From: an uncultured Gammaproteobacteria bacterium
Lineage (GTDB): Bacteria > Pseudomonadota > Gammaproteobacteria > Arenicellales > JAANXG01
Direction of reading: 5' to 3'
Length of the DNA stretch: 64,000 nucleotides
Assembly (NCBI GenBank): GCA_947258975.1
Contig: CAMYKK010000005.1
Location: forward strand, 1-64,000
Numbering within the stretch: position 1 is the first letter of the stretch; each line of letters opens with the position of its first letter. The notes below the pieces were generated by a model. The model saw only the letters and a list, made by a program, of their open reading frames with translations, ran no database searches and was not told the origin of the DNA. The translations under genes were made by a program, and so were the position numbers. Positions 39,622-48,633 of this stretch are shown piece by piece.

Positions 39622-40917
39622 TCAACTCGCCTCATTCACGTCTCCAATTTCTGTAATTCCAGACAGGTGTTCCCAACTCCCGTCGACCAACACCTTTGTT
39701 AGCTCCTCTGCACGATGACCAAGTCGGCCCGTTCCATAAAAGTCTCCGTCCCTGATAACGGCGACACCAATATTCTCTTTGAAGAATATTTCCCTATTGT
39801 CTGCGACCACCCTACAGGCAATTAGATACTTTCCTGGAACAACTGGCAAATGTTCAACGAGGCACCTGACGATTCCTTTGCCATTAACGTCATAAAAATA
39901 AACGTTATTGAATTCACTGTAATACACCAAAACAAACTCACCGGTTGTAGTGTCCTGCAGCGAAAATCCAACTGAAATCGCTTTACCATCCAAGTTGTCG
40001 GCGTTGTATCTGAACTCAAACGAGACGTCGTCACCCAGTTTTATCACTGAACTATCACCATTGGTGGAACATACTCGGACATTATCGATAACGATAGGAC
40101 CTTGCTCTTCCGTTGCATCCGGATTTTCAGACACTTCCGTCTCATCAAAAAGACTCGCGAGATATAAGTTGACCTGATCGGAAACTTTTCCCTTAGAAAG
40201 CACCTTCCCATTATTAAGTACGATACACGAGTCACACAAAGCCGAAATCATTTTCAAGTTATGACTTACGAATAAAACAGTTCTCCCTTCTTTCGATGCA
40301 GAATCCAATTTACGAAGACACTTTTCCTGAAACGCGGCATCACCTACTGCCAAGACTTCGTCCACGATGAGTATATCCGGGTCGAGATGCGCTGCTACGG
40401 AAAACGCCAGGCGAACGTACATTCCACTAGAGTACCGTTTTACCGGGGTGTCCAGAAACGATTCTATCTCCGCGAATGACACAATATCATCGAACCGGGA
40501 TCGTATTTGCTTTTGCGTCATACCTAATATTGTGCCGTTCAAATATATGTTTTCGCGTCCTGTGAGTTCCGGATGAAATCCAGTGCCTACTTCAAGCAGA
40601 CTAGCCACCTTCCCGCTCAGAATGGCTCTTCCTTCCGTCGGAGCGGTTATTCGGCTCAATATTTTCAAGAGCGTACTCTTTCCCGCACCGTTACGTCCGA
40701 TGATGCCGGTCACCTCTCCAGGCTCGATCTCGAAACTCACATTTCGCAACGCCCAGAATGTATCCTTTGCATGTACCGCTCCTTTTAGTTTGCGATATCT
40801 CTGTAACGGCGCCGTGAATACGCCAGTGATCATTTCACGAAACGAGCCATAGATCTGCTCGGCACCACCGACCACATATTGTTTTCCTAGATGTTCTACA
40901 CGAACAGCGGCGTTCAT
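39622..40917 (-). CDS. wzt: Polysaccharide ABC exporter ATPase with polymer-binding domain
   Basis: The ATPase powers export of an undecaprenyl-linked glycan through the Wzm channel. Of 431 residues, about 1-250 are the ATPase: Walker A GIIGRNGAGKSTLLKIL, signature YSSGMYVRLAFS, and Walker B DILIVDEVLAVGDAAF. The remaining 170 residues form a beta-rich C-terminal domain like that of O9a-type Wzt, which recognises the modified non-reducing end of the finished polymer. That implies capping chemistry, consistent with methyltransferases nearby. It is 26 nt downstream of the permease gene. Confidence 0.92.
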   Translation of the reverse strand: MNAAVRVEHLGKQYVVGGAEQIYGSFREMITGVFTAPLQRYRKLKGAVHAKDTFWALRNVSFEIEPGEVTGIIGRNGAGKSTLLKILSRITAPTEGRAILSGKVASLLEVGTGFHPELTGRENIYLNGTILGMTQKQIRSRFDDIVSFAEIESFLDTPVKRYSSGMYVRLAFSVAAHLDPDILIVDEVLAVGDAAFQEKCLRKLDSASKEGRTVLFVSHNLKMISALCDSCIVLNNGKVLSKGKVSDQVNLYLASLFDETEVSENPDATEEQGPIVIDNVRVCSTNGDSSVIKLGDDVSFEFRYNADNLDGKAISVGFSLQDTTTGEFVLVYYSEFNNVYFYDVNGKGIVRCLVEHLPVVPGKYLIACRVVADNREIFFKENIGVAVIRDGDFYGTGRLGHRAEELTKVLVDGSWEHLSGITEIGDVNEAS

Positions 40918-40943
40918 GAGTTTTCTTGTTTCATAAAACTAGT

Positions 40944-41804
40944 CTATATAATATCGGCGAAACGCCGTTCAACTTTCTCAAAATATATGATACCGATAAC
41001 AAAAATAAGCGTCGAAATGGAAAACGAAATCGTCAACGTTACTAAATCAAATGGTTTGCCGAGAAACGCCGCGCGAAATCCCTCCACGACACCGGCCATA
41101 GGATTCAAGCCAAGAATCCATTGCCACCGGTCGGGAATCAAGCTCATTGCATATACGACGGGTGTGCAAAAAAGCCATATTTGCACCATGAACGGCACTA
41201 CAAATCGAAAATCGCGATACGCCACAGTTACGGCCGAAAGGAGTGTTCCGACTCCTAGTGCCGTAAATATTACGCCGACTAGCAATACCGGCGCAGCAAA
41301 TATATTTGCTGTTAGGGGCACGCCATAATACAACATCAACAACAGCAAAATGCCGGTCGAGATTGACAGATCCACCAAACCCGAACCTATTGACGAAAAC
41401 GGGATAATTAGTCGCGGAAAATAAACCTTGCTCACCAAGTGGCTTGATCCGATAAGGGATCCACCAGCCGTGCCGATCGCGTTGGCAAAAAACATCCAGG
41501 GTAATAGCGCCGAATACAAAAATATTGGATATGGGTATCCATCTGTAGGAAGTTTCGCCAACTTACCGAACACGATCGTAAACACTATCATCGTTACAAC
41601 CGGTTGCAGTATCGCCCAAGCAACACCTAGTACCGTCTGTTTATAACGGATTTTTATGTCCCGTACGATAAGCGCCTTGAGCAGCTCCCGATATGCCCAA
41701 AGCTCGCGTATGTCCAACTTGCGCCATCCTGTTTCTGGCACTATGACGGTAACGTGATCTGAGCCGAAATAATCTTCGTGAAATTTGTCTTGCTTCTCCA
41801 TCAA
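40944..41804 (-). CDS. wzm: Polysaccharide ABC exporter permease
   Basis: A 286-residue ABC-2 type permease with six membrane helices. The N-terminal amphipathic region has LWAYRELLKALIVRDIKIRY, and the first helix follows in GVAWAILQPVVTMIVFTIVF. The family's central PRLIIPFSS segment and the late WILGLNPMAGVVEGFR loop are present. Start M1 or the ATG one codon later. Works with the adjacent Wzt-type ATPase. Confidence 0.93.
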   Translation of the reverse strand: MMEKQDKFHEDYFGSDHVTVIVPETGWRKLDIRELWAYRELLKALIVRDIKIRYKQTVLGVAWAILQPVVTMIVFTIVFGKLAKLPTDGYPYPIFLYSALLPWMFFANAIGTAGGSLIGSSHLVSKVYFPRLIIPFSSIGSGLVDLSISTGILLLLMLYYGVPLTANIFAAPVLLVGVIFTALGVGTLLSAVTVAYRDFRFVVPFMVQIWLFCTPVVYAMSLIPDRWQWILGLNPMAGVVEGFRAAFLGKPFDLVTLTISFSISTLIFVIGIIYFEKVERRFADII

Positions 41805-41852
41805 TTGTGCACGATTGGTTATTGTGTCCCCGTATTCAATCCGAAAACAATA

Positions 41853-42968
41853 TTAGCAACCTAAGGCGTGAAACAGATTCTTTCTAAAACGTGGATAACT
41901 GAACCGCTGCAGGCTGTACGTGCGCGCGATCGCACCCATGCGTTCAACGAGTTTGGAGTTCTCAAGACATACAGCGATTTTGTCGGCTATGGCGTCAACG
42001 TCACCATAGCGTACGAGGAAACCGTTGCTGCCGTCTTCGATTATTTCGCTGCCGGCATCGGATCGCGACGCGATGCACGGGAGCGCGTGCCACATCGCCT
42101 CAGCATAGGCAATACCAAAGCCTTCCTGGCAGCTGGGCATAGCGAATATTGATGCCAGACGATATAGTTTTCCGAGTGTTTCGACGTCTACACGGCCGAA
42201 AAACTTCACAGATTCGGTCAAACAACACTCCTCCACCTTCGCTTCATACCTCGGACGATCATCGCCATCTCCAACGATCCAAAGCTGCGCGTCTGAGACT
42301 CGCCGTTTAACTTGAGGCCAAGCCTCAATAAGTTCGTCATGCCCCTTGCCGCGTTCCTGGGCACACATACGGGCTACTATAATGACGACCCGTTTCTTTG
42401 ATACCGATGACGAATACTCTGGAGCCTTTCCCCATGTTTCAAGACGCGCAGGCTCTATGCATAGAGGAACCACGCAAACATGTTTTTTAACACTTGGCAA
42501 GATTCGGCAAACACGCTTAGCGGTATATTGAGAATTTGCGATGATCCGATTCGCGCCAAGTAGCGCATTATAAAAACGGTTGCCTTCGGCGGCTAATTCG
42601 ATTTCAGTGCCGTGTACGAACACTGCATAAGGGTTAGGTAACATTCCGAACTTCGGGAGCGTCATAATACGCGCAACTCCAACGTGATCGAACACGAAAA
42701 GATCATGTCTATAGCGGCGTTGTAAACGCCAGAGCTGGTAAAAAAACCGCACTTTCCCACCGTTTTGAATATATTGAACTCCACGTGCTGGTGGTCTTGG
42801 CGGCTGTGACGGACATTCATTTACCAGTAAATGATCAACTCGGTCGATACGTCCCGAGACTATTCCTTCATCAAAAGCGCACGCGATCGTACGACTGACA
42901 CTAGCGATGCCGCCGTCATGATTAAGACCTTGAGATGCGAACAAAATCTTGGGAGGCAAAAGAAGCAT
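41853..42968 (-). CDS. Glycosyltransferase family 4
   Basis: A 371-residue GT-B enzyme. The N-terminal half has ILFASQGLNHDGGIASVSRT and FVFDHVGVARIM; the donor half has VVIIVARMCAQERGKGHDEL and PSCQEGFGIAYAEAMWHALP with the EX7E motif. HFVHGTEIEL-like text (VFVHGTEIELAAEG) is conserved in GT4 enzymes of polysaccharide loci. It is about 100 nt downstream of the asnB-like gene and 48 nt upstream of wzm. Confidence 0.86.
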   Translation of the reverse strand: MLLLPPKILFASQGLNHDGGIASVSRTIACAFDEGIVSGRIDRVDHLLVNECPSQPPRPPARGVQYIQNGGKVRFFYQLWRLQRRYRHDLFVFDHVGVARIMTLPKFGMLPNPYAVFVHGTEIELAAEGNRFYNALLGANRIIANSQYTAKRVCRILPSVKKHVCVVPLCIEPARLETWGKAPEYSSSVSKKRVVIIVARMCAQERGKGHDELIEAWPQVKRRVSDAQLWIVGDGDDRPRYEAKVEECCLTESVKFFGRVDVETLGKLYRLASIFAMPSCQEGFGIAYAEAMWHALPCIASRSDAGSEIIEDGSNGFLVRYGDVDAIADKIAVCLENSKLVERMGAIARTYSLQRFSYPRFRKNLFHALGC

Positions 42969-43071
42969 CTCTTGTTCTTATTGTTTGATCATTATCTCCT
43001 ACGTACATATTGGTGGCTATCAGATCAATATTGACGAGAAGCTACTTGTGATACTCAGGCAAAATATTTGT

Positions 43072-44907
43072 TTAGCAGGAATGCATTATTGGGGACATGA
43101 CCGTGTAAGCCCATCGCCGCGCCCAGTGGCAACTGTCTCTGGCCAATAAAGGCACTCCACGCCATGTATCAAGTGCCGGCATCGATTCCAACCATCCCGA
43201 AATGGGTAACGTAAACCCGGTTTTAGTTCTGTTTTGGAGCTTATCCGGCAAAGCATTGTGCGGAGCGTTCGCCAATAATTTCTTGAAAGAAGTTCTGCCA
43301 TCAGAATCGACAACAAGAGGCGCAATTTCACCTAACAGCTTCGCGTCGACAAGCGGTGTGCGTATTTCGAGCGAGTTGTCCATCCCTGCCCAGTCCGCGT
43401 CGCGCAATAACTGATTGCGCAAATAACATGTAGACTCCAAGACGGCAACGCGGCCATAATCTGTTTCCGGATCCGGTCGTAAAGCCTCTTGTATGCGAGC
43501 AATGGGCGAAAGCCGCAAAAGACCTTCATGGGCAAACTCCAGTCCGACCAGGCTCTGCAACTCCCAAGGCATGAACAATCCGCGCCGCAGTAGATAGGCG
43601 CCCGCGTAACTGCCGCCGAATAACAGCAATCCGGCCAACTTCGGATTTACAGGTAGACCGGCGCTATGCAGACCGCTCACGATTTGTCGGAACCGTTCCC
43701 CCAACTTGGGTAACTTATTGAAAAAACGCAACATCCTGACTGTTCTAGGAATATCCCGGAACGACGGATAGCCGCCCAGCAACTCATCGCCGCCAAGACC
43801 GGATAAGACAACCTTACACCCATGTTCCTTCACGACACGGCTCACTAACCAAGTATTCAATCCATCGATAGTCGGTTGGTCCATTGCCTCTAAGAACTCC
43901 GGCATCAACTGAATGATTTGATCCCTTGTAAAAACATACGGTCTATGTCTGGCGTCATAGTAGTCGGCAACAAGTGAGGCAAGTGGTACTTCGTCATCTT
44001 TTGTGCCTCGATATTCATCAAATGATACTGTAAAGGCATCAATGGACCCATCGAAAACATCACGCATCATGCCCAGTACGGCTCCGGAGTCTATTCCCGA
44101 GGAAAGAAAAACACCTACTGGGACATCCGCTACCATGTGGCGAATAACAGATTCCCGGATCGCTTTATTAAAACGTCCCGGCACCGTTGCATCACAGGCT
44201 TGTGCGCGTGCGTCAACGTAAGCGCTGGCGACCGAGAAAAAAGTGTGAACATCCGGTCGCCCATCAAACGGGCATCGCAGGATGCTCCCAGCCGGCAACG
44301 CCTTGATTTCTCGCATAGAAGTATAGGGTTCCGGTACGTGCCCAAATAAATAAAAACCGCAAATACCTGCGGGATCCCTCTCGTTGGAGATCGCATCGCT
44401 GGCCCGTAGTGCTTTTACTTCAGAGGCGATGCGCAATGTCTTACCGTCGTCGGAGTAATACAGCGGTTTGATCCCATAGGGGTCACGCGCGCAGAACAAG
44501 ACTTTTCTGTTGGCGTCCCAGATGACGAAGGCATACATGCCGTGCAAATAGTTGACTATTTTCTCGCCTTTTTCCCGGTATAGATAAAGCAAGACCTCCG
44601 TATCCGTTTTTGAGTGAAACACGTAGCCTTTGCGTTCAAGCTCTGTTTTAATTTCTCCGAAGTTGTAGATCTCTCCGTTATACACCAACACGCTGTTACT
44701 TATTTCATCCGCCATAGGTTGGCGACCAGCATCACTCAAATCGACTATGGCTAGACGGGTATGAGCCAAACCGACAGAATCTCCAACCCAGACACCTTCA
44801 CTATCGGGCCCTCGATTACGCATTTGTTGTTGCATCAAGGTTAGTTCCCGCGTTGAGACACGCGGCGAGCGATTGTTGTAACAAAAAATAGCGGCTAGCC
44901 CGCACAT
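43072..44907 (-). CDS. asnB: AsnB-type glutamine-dependent amidotransferase
   Basis: The 611-residue product is of asparagine-synthetase type. The N-terminal Ntn glutaminase begins with the catalytic Cys2 (MCGLAAIF) and has RGPDSEG and VYNGEIYNF. The synthetase half has the PP-loop FLSSGIDSGAVLGMM and SGLGGDELLGGYPSF. In glycan loci such enzymes often amidate uronic acids or other carboxylates rather than aspartate, which I infer here. Its start codon overlaps the end of a truncated galE by 13 bases, suggesting a recombination junction. Confidence 0.88.
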   Translation of the reverse strand: MCGLAAIFCYNNRSPRVSTRELTLMQQQMRNRGPDSEGVWVGDSVGLAHTRLAIVDLSDAGRQPMADEISNSVLVYNGEIYNFGEIKTELERKGYVFHSKTDTEVLLYLYREKGEKIVNYLHGMYAFVIWDANRKVLFCARDPYGIKPLYYSDDGKTLRIASEVKALRASDAISNERDPAGICGFYLFGHVPEPYTSMREIKALPAGSILRCPFDGRPDVHTFFSVASAYVDARAQACDATVPGRFNKAIRESVIRHMVADVPVGVFLSSGIDSGAVLGMMRDVFDGSIDAFTVSFDEYRGTKDDEVPLASLVADYYDARHRPYVFTRDQIIQLMPEFLEAMDQPTIDGLNTWLVSRVVKEHGCKVVLSGLGGDELLGGYPSFRDIPRTVRMLRFFNKLPKLGERFRQIVSGLHSAGLPVNPKLAGLLLFGGSYAGAYLLRRGLFMPWELQSLVGLEFAHEGLLRLSPIARIQEALRPDPETDYGRVAVLESTCYLRNQLLRDADWAGMDNSLEIRTPLVDAKLLGEIAPLVVDSDGRTSFKKLLANAPHNALPDKLQNRTKTGFTLPISGWLESMPALDTWRGVPLLARDSCHWARRWAYTVMSPIMHSC

Positions 44908-45506
44908 ATTACGATCTCTAAATTACTCGGTATCAAGTGAGTCTCAGGTTCGTGCCACTCACCGAGTTCACATTCTGGATCTGACCCGGCCGCGTTAAAA
45001 TAACGTAAGCAACAACCACGAATACCATACGCATACGTGTAGTCTCTAAGCATCCTCTCTATCGCCAATTTCGAACGACCGTAGGGATCAACGGGTTGCT
45101 GCGCATGCTCGACAGGAATGGGAATAGTCTCTGGGACGCCGTACGTCGCACATGTGCTCGAAAATACAATCTTTTGGACGTCGCGTTCACACATCGCTTG
45201 TAACAGGGTCATGCTGCCGTAAACGTTATTCCTGTAGTACTTCATAGGGTCAGACATTGACTCCCCAACGTATGCGTAAGCCGCGAAATGCATGACCGCT
45301 TCAGGCCGGTATTTGTCGATTACTGAATGCAGGCGCTGAGAGTCGTTGATATCGCCTTCTTCAAAAGGGCCCCACTTCACAAAGTCTCGATGACCGTGAA
45401 CCAGGTTATCGTAACAAATCGGTTCGAATCCATGATGAAAAAGATATTTACATGTATGACTACCGATATAACCGGCTCCGTCAGTAACTAAAATGCGTCG
45501 TTTCAC
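44895..45506 (-). pseudogene. galE: Truncated UDP-glucose 4-epimerase
   Basis: A 203-residue open frame matching the first 60% of GalE (about 330 residues). It has FAAYAYVGESMSDPMKYY, FSSTCATYG, the catalytic YGRSK and the GEWHEPETHLIP segment, then stops after a non-homologous tail exactly where asnB begins. Missing is the substrate-binding C-terminal part. The NAD-binding motif also starts VTDGAGYIG instead of VTGGAGYIG, so the first glycine of GxxGxxG is aspartate. Both defects point to a dead gene. No C-terminal half is found elsewhere in the window. Confidence 0.85.
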
Positions 45507-45538
45507 GGGCTCTAATAATCTCGAAACTTAGTTTGGCT

Positions 45539-46486
45539 TTATAAATTCTTGTCGAAGTAATCTATGGTTTTCTTGAGGCCCTCTTCCAAGCCGACTTTCG
45601 GTTTCCAACCCAACTCTCGCTCGGCTAATGAAATGTTCGGACACCGTTGTTTTGGATCATCGTGAGGCAGAGGTTTGTTGGTGATTCGCGATCTGGAACC
45701 GGTTAACGTGATGATGGTTTCAGCCAATTCCAATATTGTGAATTCAACCGGGTTCCCTGCATTGAGGGGTCCAGTAAATTCTAGCGGTGTTTCCATAAAA
45801 CCCGTCATTGCATCAATCAAATCCGATACGTAGCAAAAAGACCTAGTTTGCGATCCATCTCCGAAGATCGTAATTGCATCATTACGTAGCGCCTGTACGA
45901 TAAAGTTCGATACAACACGCCCGTCGTTTGGGTGCATCCTAGGTCCGTAGGTATTGAAGATTCGCAATACCTTAATAGGAAGTCGATGCTGGCGGTAATA
46001 GTCAAAAAATAACGTTTCGGCGCAGCGTTTCCCCTCATCATAACAGGCCCGTATGCCCACTGGATTGACGTTACCCCAATAACTTTCTGTTTGTGGATGC
46101 ACCGAAGGATCACCATAAACCTCGCTTGTCGAAGCCTGGAGGATGCGCGCCTTTATGCGTTTACTCAGTCCGAGCATATTGATGGCCCCATGGACGCTGG
46201 TTTTCGTCGTCTGCACTGGGTCATGCTGATAATGTATTGGAGACGCTGGGCAAGCCAAGTTATAAATTTCGTCGACCTCAACGTACAACGGAAATGTGAT
46301 ATCGTGACGAAGAATTTCAAAAAATGGATTACCCAGCAGATGCGATACGTTTTGTTTGGTTCCCGTAAAATAGTTATCAACGCATAGCACCTCATTTCCG
46401 CCCTTAACGAGTTTGTCGCACAGATGTGATCCCAAAAATCCTGCTCCACCAGTGATCAAGACGCGTTTTCTATTGTTCGCCACCAT
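45539..46486 (-). CDS. UDP-glucuronate decarboxylase (UDP-xylose synthase)
   Basis: Converts UDP-glucuronate to UDP-xylose and CO2. With the ATG at 46486 the product has 315 residues; GGGAGG lies ten bases upstream. Landmarks are the NAD motif [39 protein letters not shown], the catalytic YDEGK in [14 protein letters not shown], and [20 protein letters not shown], all typical of UXS enzymes. It overlaps the ligase gene end by 17 bases. It predicts xylose (or a derivative) in the glycan. A UDP-glucose dehydrogenase is not seen in the window. Confidence 0.93.
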   Translation of the reverse strand: MVANNRKRVLITGGAGFLGSHLCDKLVKGGNEVLCVDNYFTGTKQNVSHLLGNPFFEILRHDITFPLYVEVDEIYNLACPASPIHYQHDPVQTTKTSVHGAINMLGLSKRIKARILQASTSEVYGDPSVHPQTESYWGNVNPVGIRACYDEGKRCAETLFFDYYRQHRLPIKVLRIFNTYGPRMHPNDGRVVSNFIVQALRNDAITIFGDGSQTRSFCYVSDLIDAMTGFMETPLEFTGPLNAGNPVEFTILELAETIITLTGSRSRITNKPLPHDDPKQRCPNISLAERELGWKPKVGLEEGLKKTIDYFDKNL

Positions 46487-47909
46487 TAACACCGGGCCTC
46501 CCAATTTTTCTGCTTAACGTTGTCGAAACTAATCCCAAAGCTGCGATAATGTAGAAGTAAGCGGCGTTTGCGGGAATTCGAAAATTGAAGTCGACCAAAC
46601 CATGAATCATGAACGCCATCATCGATATCAACGAGCCGAAGATCATGCCACGAAGCAATTGGTGTTTTTTTGCATGGTATGATCTCAATAACGTTTTTAT
46701 GATAAGAAAAAAAGCAACCGATAATATCAACGTTCCAACCAAGCCTTGTTCAGACAATAGCTCCATATAATCCTGATGGGCATGCTCATAAGATAACGTC
46801 CGCAATGTACCTTCACGGTAGTTAGGGAATACCCATCGATAATTACCACTACCTACCCCAAAGGTTGGGTAATCCTTTATGATATGGGTCGTTAATCTCC
46901 ATTGTTCCCATCGTTCATCGTTCATGGAATCTGTAAATCTTTTGGCCAGGTCGCCCACACCTAACCACGCTGCTGACAACGCGGCGACTAATCCAGTCGT
47001 AACAACGATCTTATAGATCTGCTCTTTCCTGGTTTTCACACGGAGCGTCAATACTGTCAGCAGTAAAAACGCACTGGCAAATGAGATCACTCCGCCACGC
47101 GATTGACTCAAAAATAGTGCCGCAAAAAGTACAATCAGGCACGCAAATATCCAACCAGGGATGCCCAACATCATGTCTGCCAGGTTTAAAAATATATTCC
47201 GGGCGTTCGACCAAGATCTTGATGGCTCAAGTTGCGAATATAACAAACCGAGTCCGACACCAATCGTCATCACTATATGCGCAGCATAATGGTTGCGGTT
47301 TACGAACGTCCCGATCACCCACCGATGCCCATCCAGGGTTTCCTTCGGTACCAGATATAAGTCGGTGAACATGGCGTAAATGCCAAAAACAGATTGAAAA
47401 AAACCGATTAAAAAGATCGTATACGCGAAAATCACCAGGCGTTGACGGCTATCGATTAGAACAAATGTCAAAAAAAACAGTGCGACATACGCGCTATACT
47501 TTACAGTCTCTTCGAGACTGGTGTTGCGGTCTAAACTTACCGAATACACCCAAGCGTGGTCCAAATCGGAAACAGCAGGATAATATAATGTGAATGCCCC
47601 CGGAGAGAGAAATCTTGCGAGTGATTCGCTTAACGGTATGACTTGCAGCAGTTGATACAACAACCACAATGCCATGAATAGTATTACAACTTTAACGGAT
47701 CGATATTTTGATGGCGCTATTGATTTCGCGAGGATTTGCGAAACAAGCCACATCAGCAATATCGTCAACGCCGCGATCTCCATCAGTTGTGTCGACCATT
47801 GTGGCCGGCTGCCCAGTGGAATCGGAAGCCAAATAATCAAAGTCAGCAGTAGCACATAACATATTACGTTTATCGATCTTGCCACGGTTTGCAACATGCT
47901 AGCGTTCAT
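46470..47909 (-). CDS. O-antigen ligase/polymerase family membrane protein
   Basis: A 479-residue protein with about eleven membrane helices. A large periplasmic loop near 340-400 contains [19 protein letters not shown] and the family motif [19 protein letters not shown]. WaaL, Wzy and related enzymes share this; it could polymerise or transfer the glycan. It overlaps both neighbours (11 bases with the upstream gene), indicating tight coupling to the small repeat protein at 47899. Confidence 0.88.
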   Translation of the reverse strand: MNASMLQTVARSINVICYVLLLTLIIWLPIPLGSRPQWSTQLMEIAALTILLMWLVSQILAKSIAPSKYRSVKVVILFMALWLLYQLLQVIPLSESLARFLSPGAFTLYYPAVSDLDHAWVYSVSLDRNTSLEETVKYSAYVALFFLTFVLIDSRQRLVIFAYTIFLIGFFQSVFGIYAMFTDLYLVPKETLDGHRWVIGTFVNRNHYAAHIVMTIGVGLGLLYSQLEPSRSWSNARNIFLNLADMMLGIPGWIFACLIVLFAALFLSQSRGGVISFASAFLLLTVLTLRVKTRKEQIYKIVVTTGLVAALSAAWLGVGDLAKRFTDSMNDERWEQWRLTTHIIKDYPTFGVGSGNYRWVFPNYREGTLRTLSYEHAHQDYMELLSEQGLVGTLILSVAFFLIIKTLLRSYHAKKHQLLRGMIFGSLISMMAFMIHGLVDFNFRIPANAAYFYIIAALGLVSTTLSRKIGRPGVNGGEQ

Positions 47910-48594
47910 TCTTGTGTTTGGAATTCATACGTTCGAATAAACGCTTCATATCCTCATTCTTTTGCAGCAATGGGATTAAATGCAACTGCCAGTTGTTTAG
48001 TATGGCCGTCTCAAGTACGAATTTGGAAAGCCTGGCATCCCGGAGCGCTCTATCGATGGTGTCGAACACTGATCGTTGCGTCGCGGCGGGCAAGCGATGC
48101 CAGGTTTGCATACCGGCCACTACAATTTGGTGCTGCACCTGCCGTTCCCACGGGCCCAATATGACGGCCCTATTCAAGGCCATAATCATTTCTTGATCTA
48201 TCTGGCCTGCGGCAGTTTTTACTACTGCCAATGTAGCCCACGATAAACCCCAAGATGGACGTCTACGGCAAGCGTCCCTCACATATCGAATGGCAATATT
48301 GTGCGATTCCCGAGCAAGTTTAGGAGACAACCTTTGGTCGAATGCGCGCCATCGGTACAGACGGGCCAGTCGCAATAGAAGGTCTGTATCCAGGGGCCTC
48401 CAGGATAGAGCCGTTTCGAGATGTTTTACGATCGAGTGCCAATTGTTTACGTCTTCCATCCAGCCCCTGCCGTCCAATTCCGCCGCATATTGCCCGGAGA
48501 TATTCATAACCCGATGAGCAAACGTGGAGATCAGGCACCAAGACAACAGAATAGCCGCCACAGCAAGTACAGTGAAGCTGGATGTGCGCGACAA
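47899..48594 (-). CDS. Membrane-anchored helical-repeat protein of unknown function
   Basis: A 231-residue protein with one N-terminal membrane helix (about 7-26). The rest is soluble and predominantly helical, with TPR-like spacing (for example LDTDLLLRLARLYRWRAF and RPSWGLSWATLAVVKTA). Its end overlaps the ligase-like gene, and it sits between that gene and the Wzc-like kinase. By position it may be a scaffold that links polymerase/ligase and export machinery on the periplasmic face; this is inference, and no named family is recognised. Confidence 0.6.
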   Translation of the reverse strand: MSRTSSFTVLAVAAILLSWCLISTFAHRVMNISGQYAAELDGRGWMEDVNNWHSIVKHLETALSWRPLDTDLLLRLARLYRWRAFDQRLSPKLARESHNIAIRYVRDACRRRPSWGLSWATLAVVKTAAGQIDQEMIMALNRAVILGPWERQVQHQIVVAGMQTWHRLPAATQRSVFDTIDRALRDARLSKFVLETAILNNWQLHLIPLLQKNEDMKRLFERMNSKHKNER

Positions 48595-48633
48595 CTTTAA
48601 GTGTGTTTGCTACAGAATATGTAAGGGAATGAC

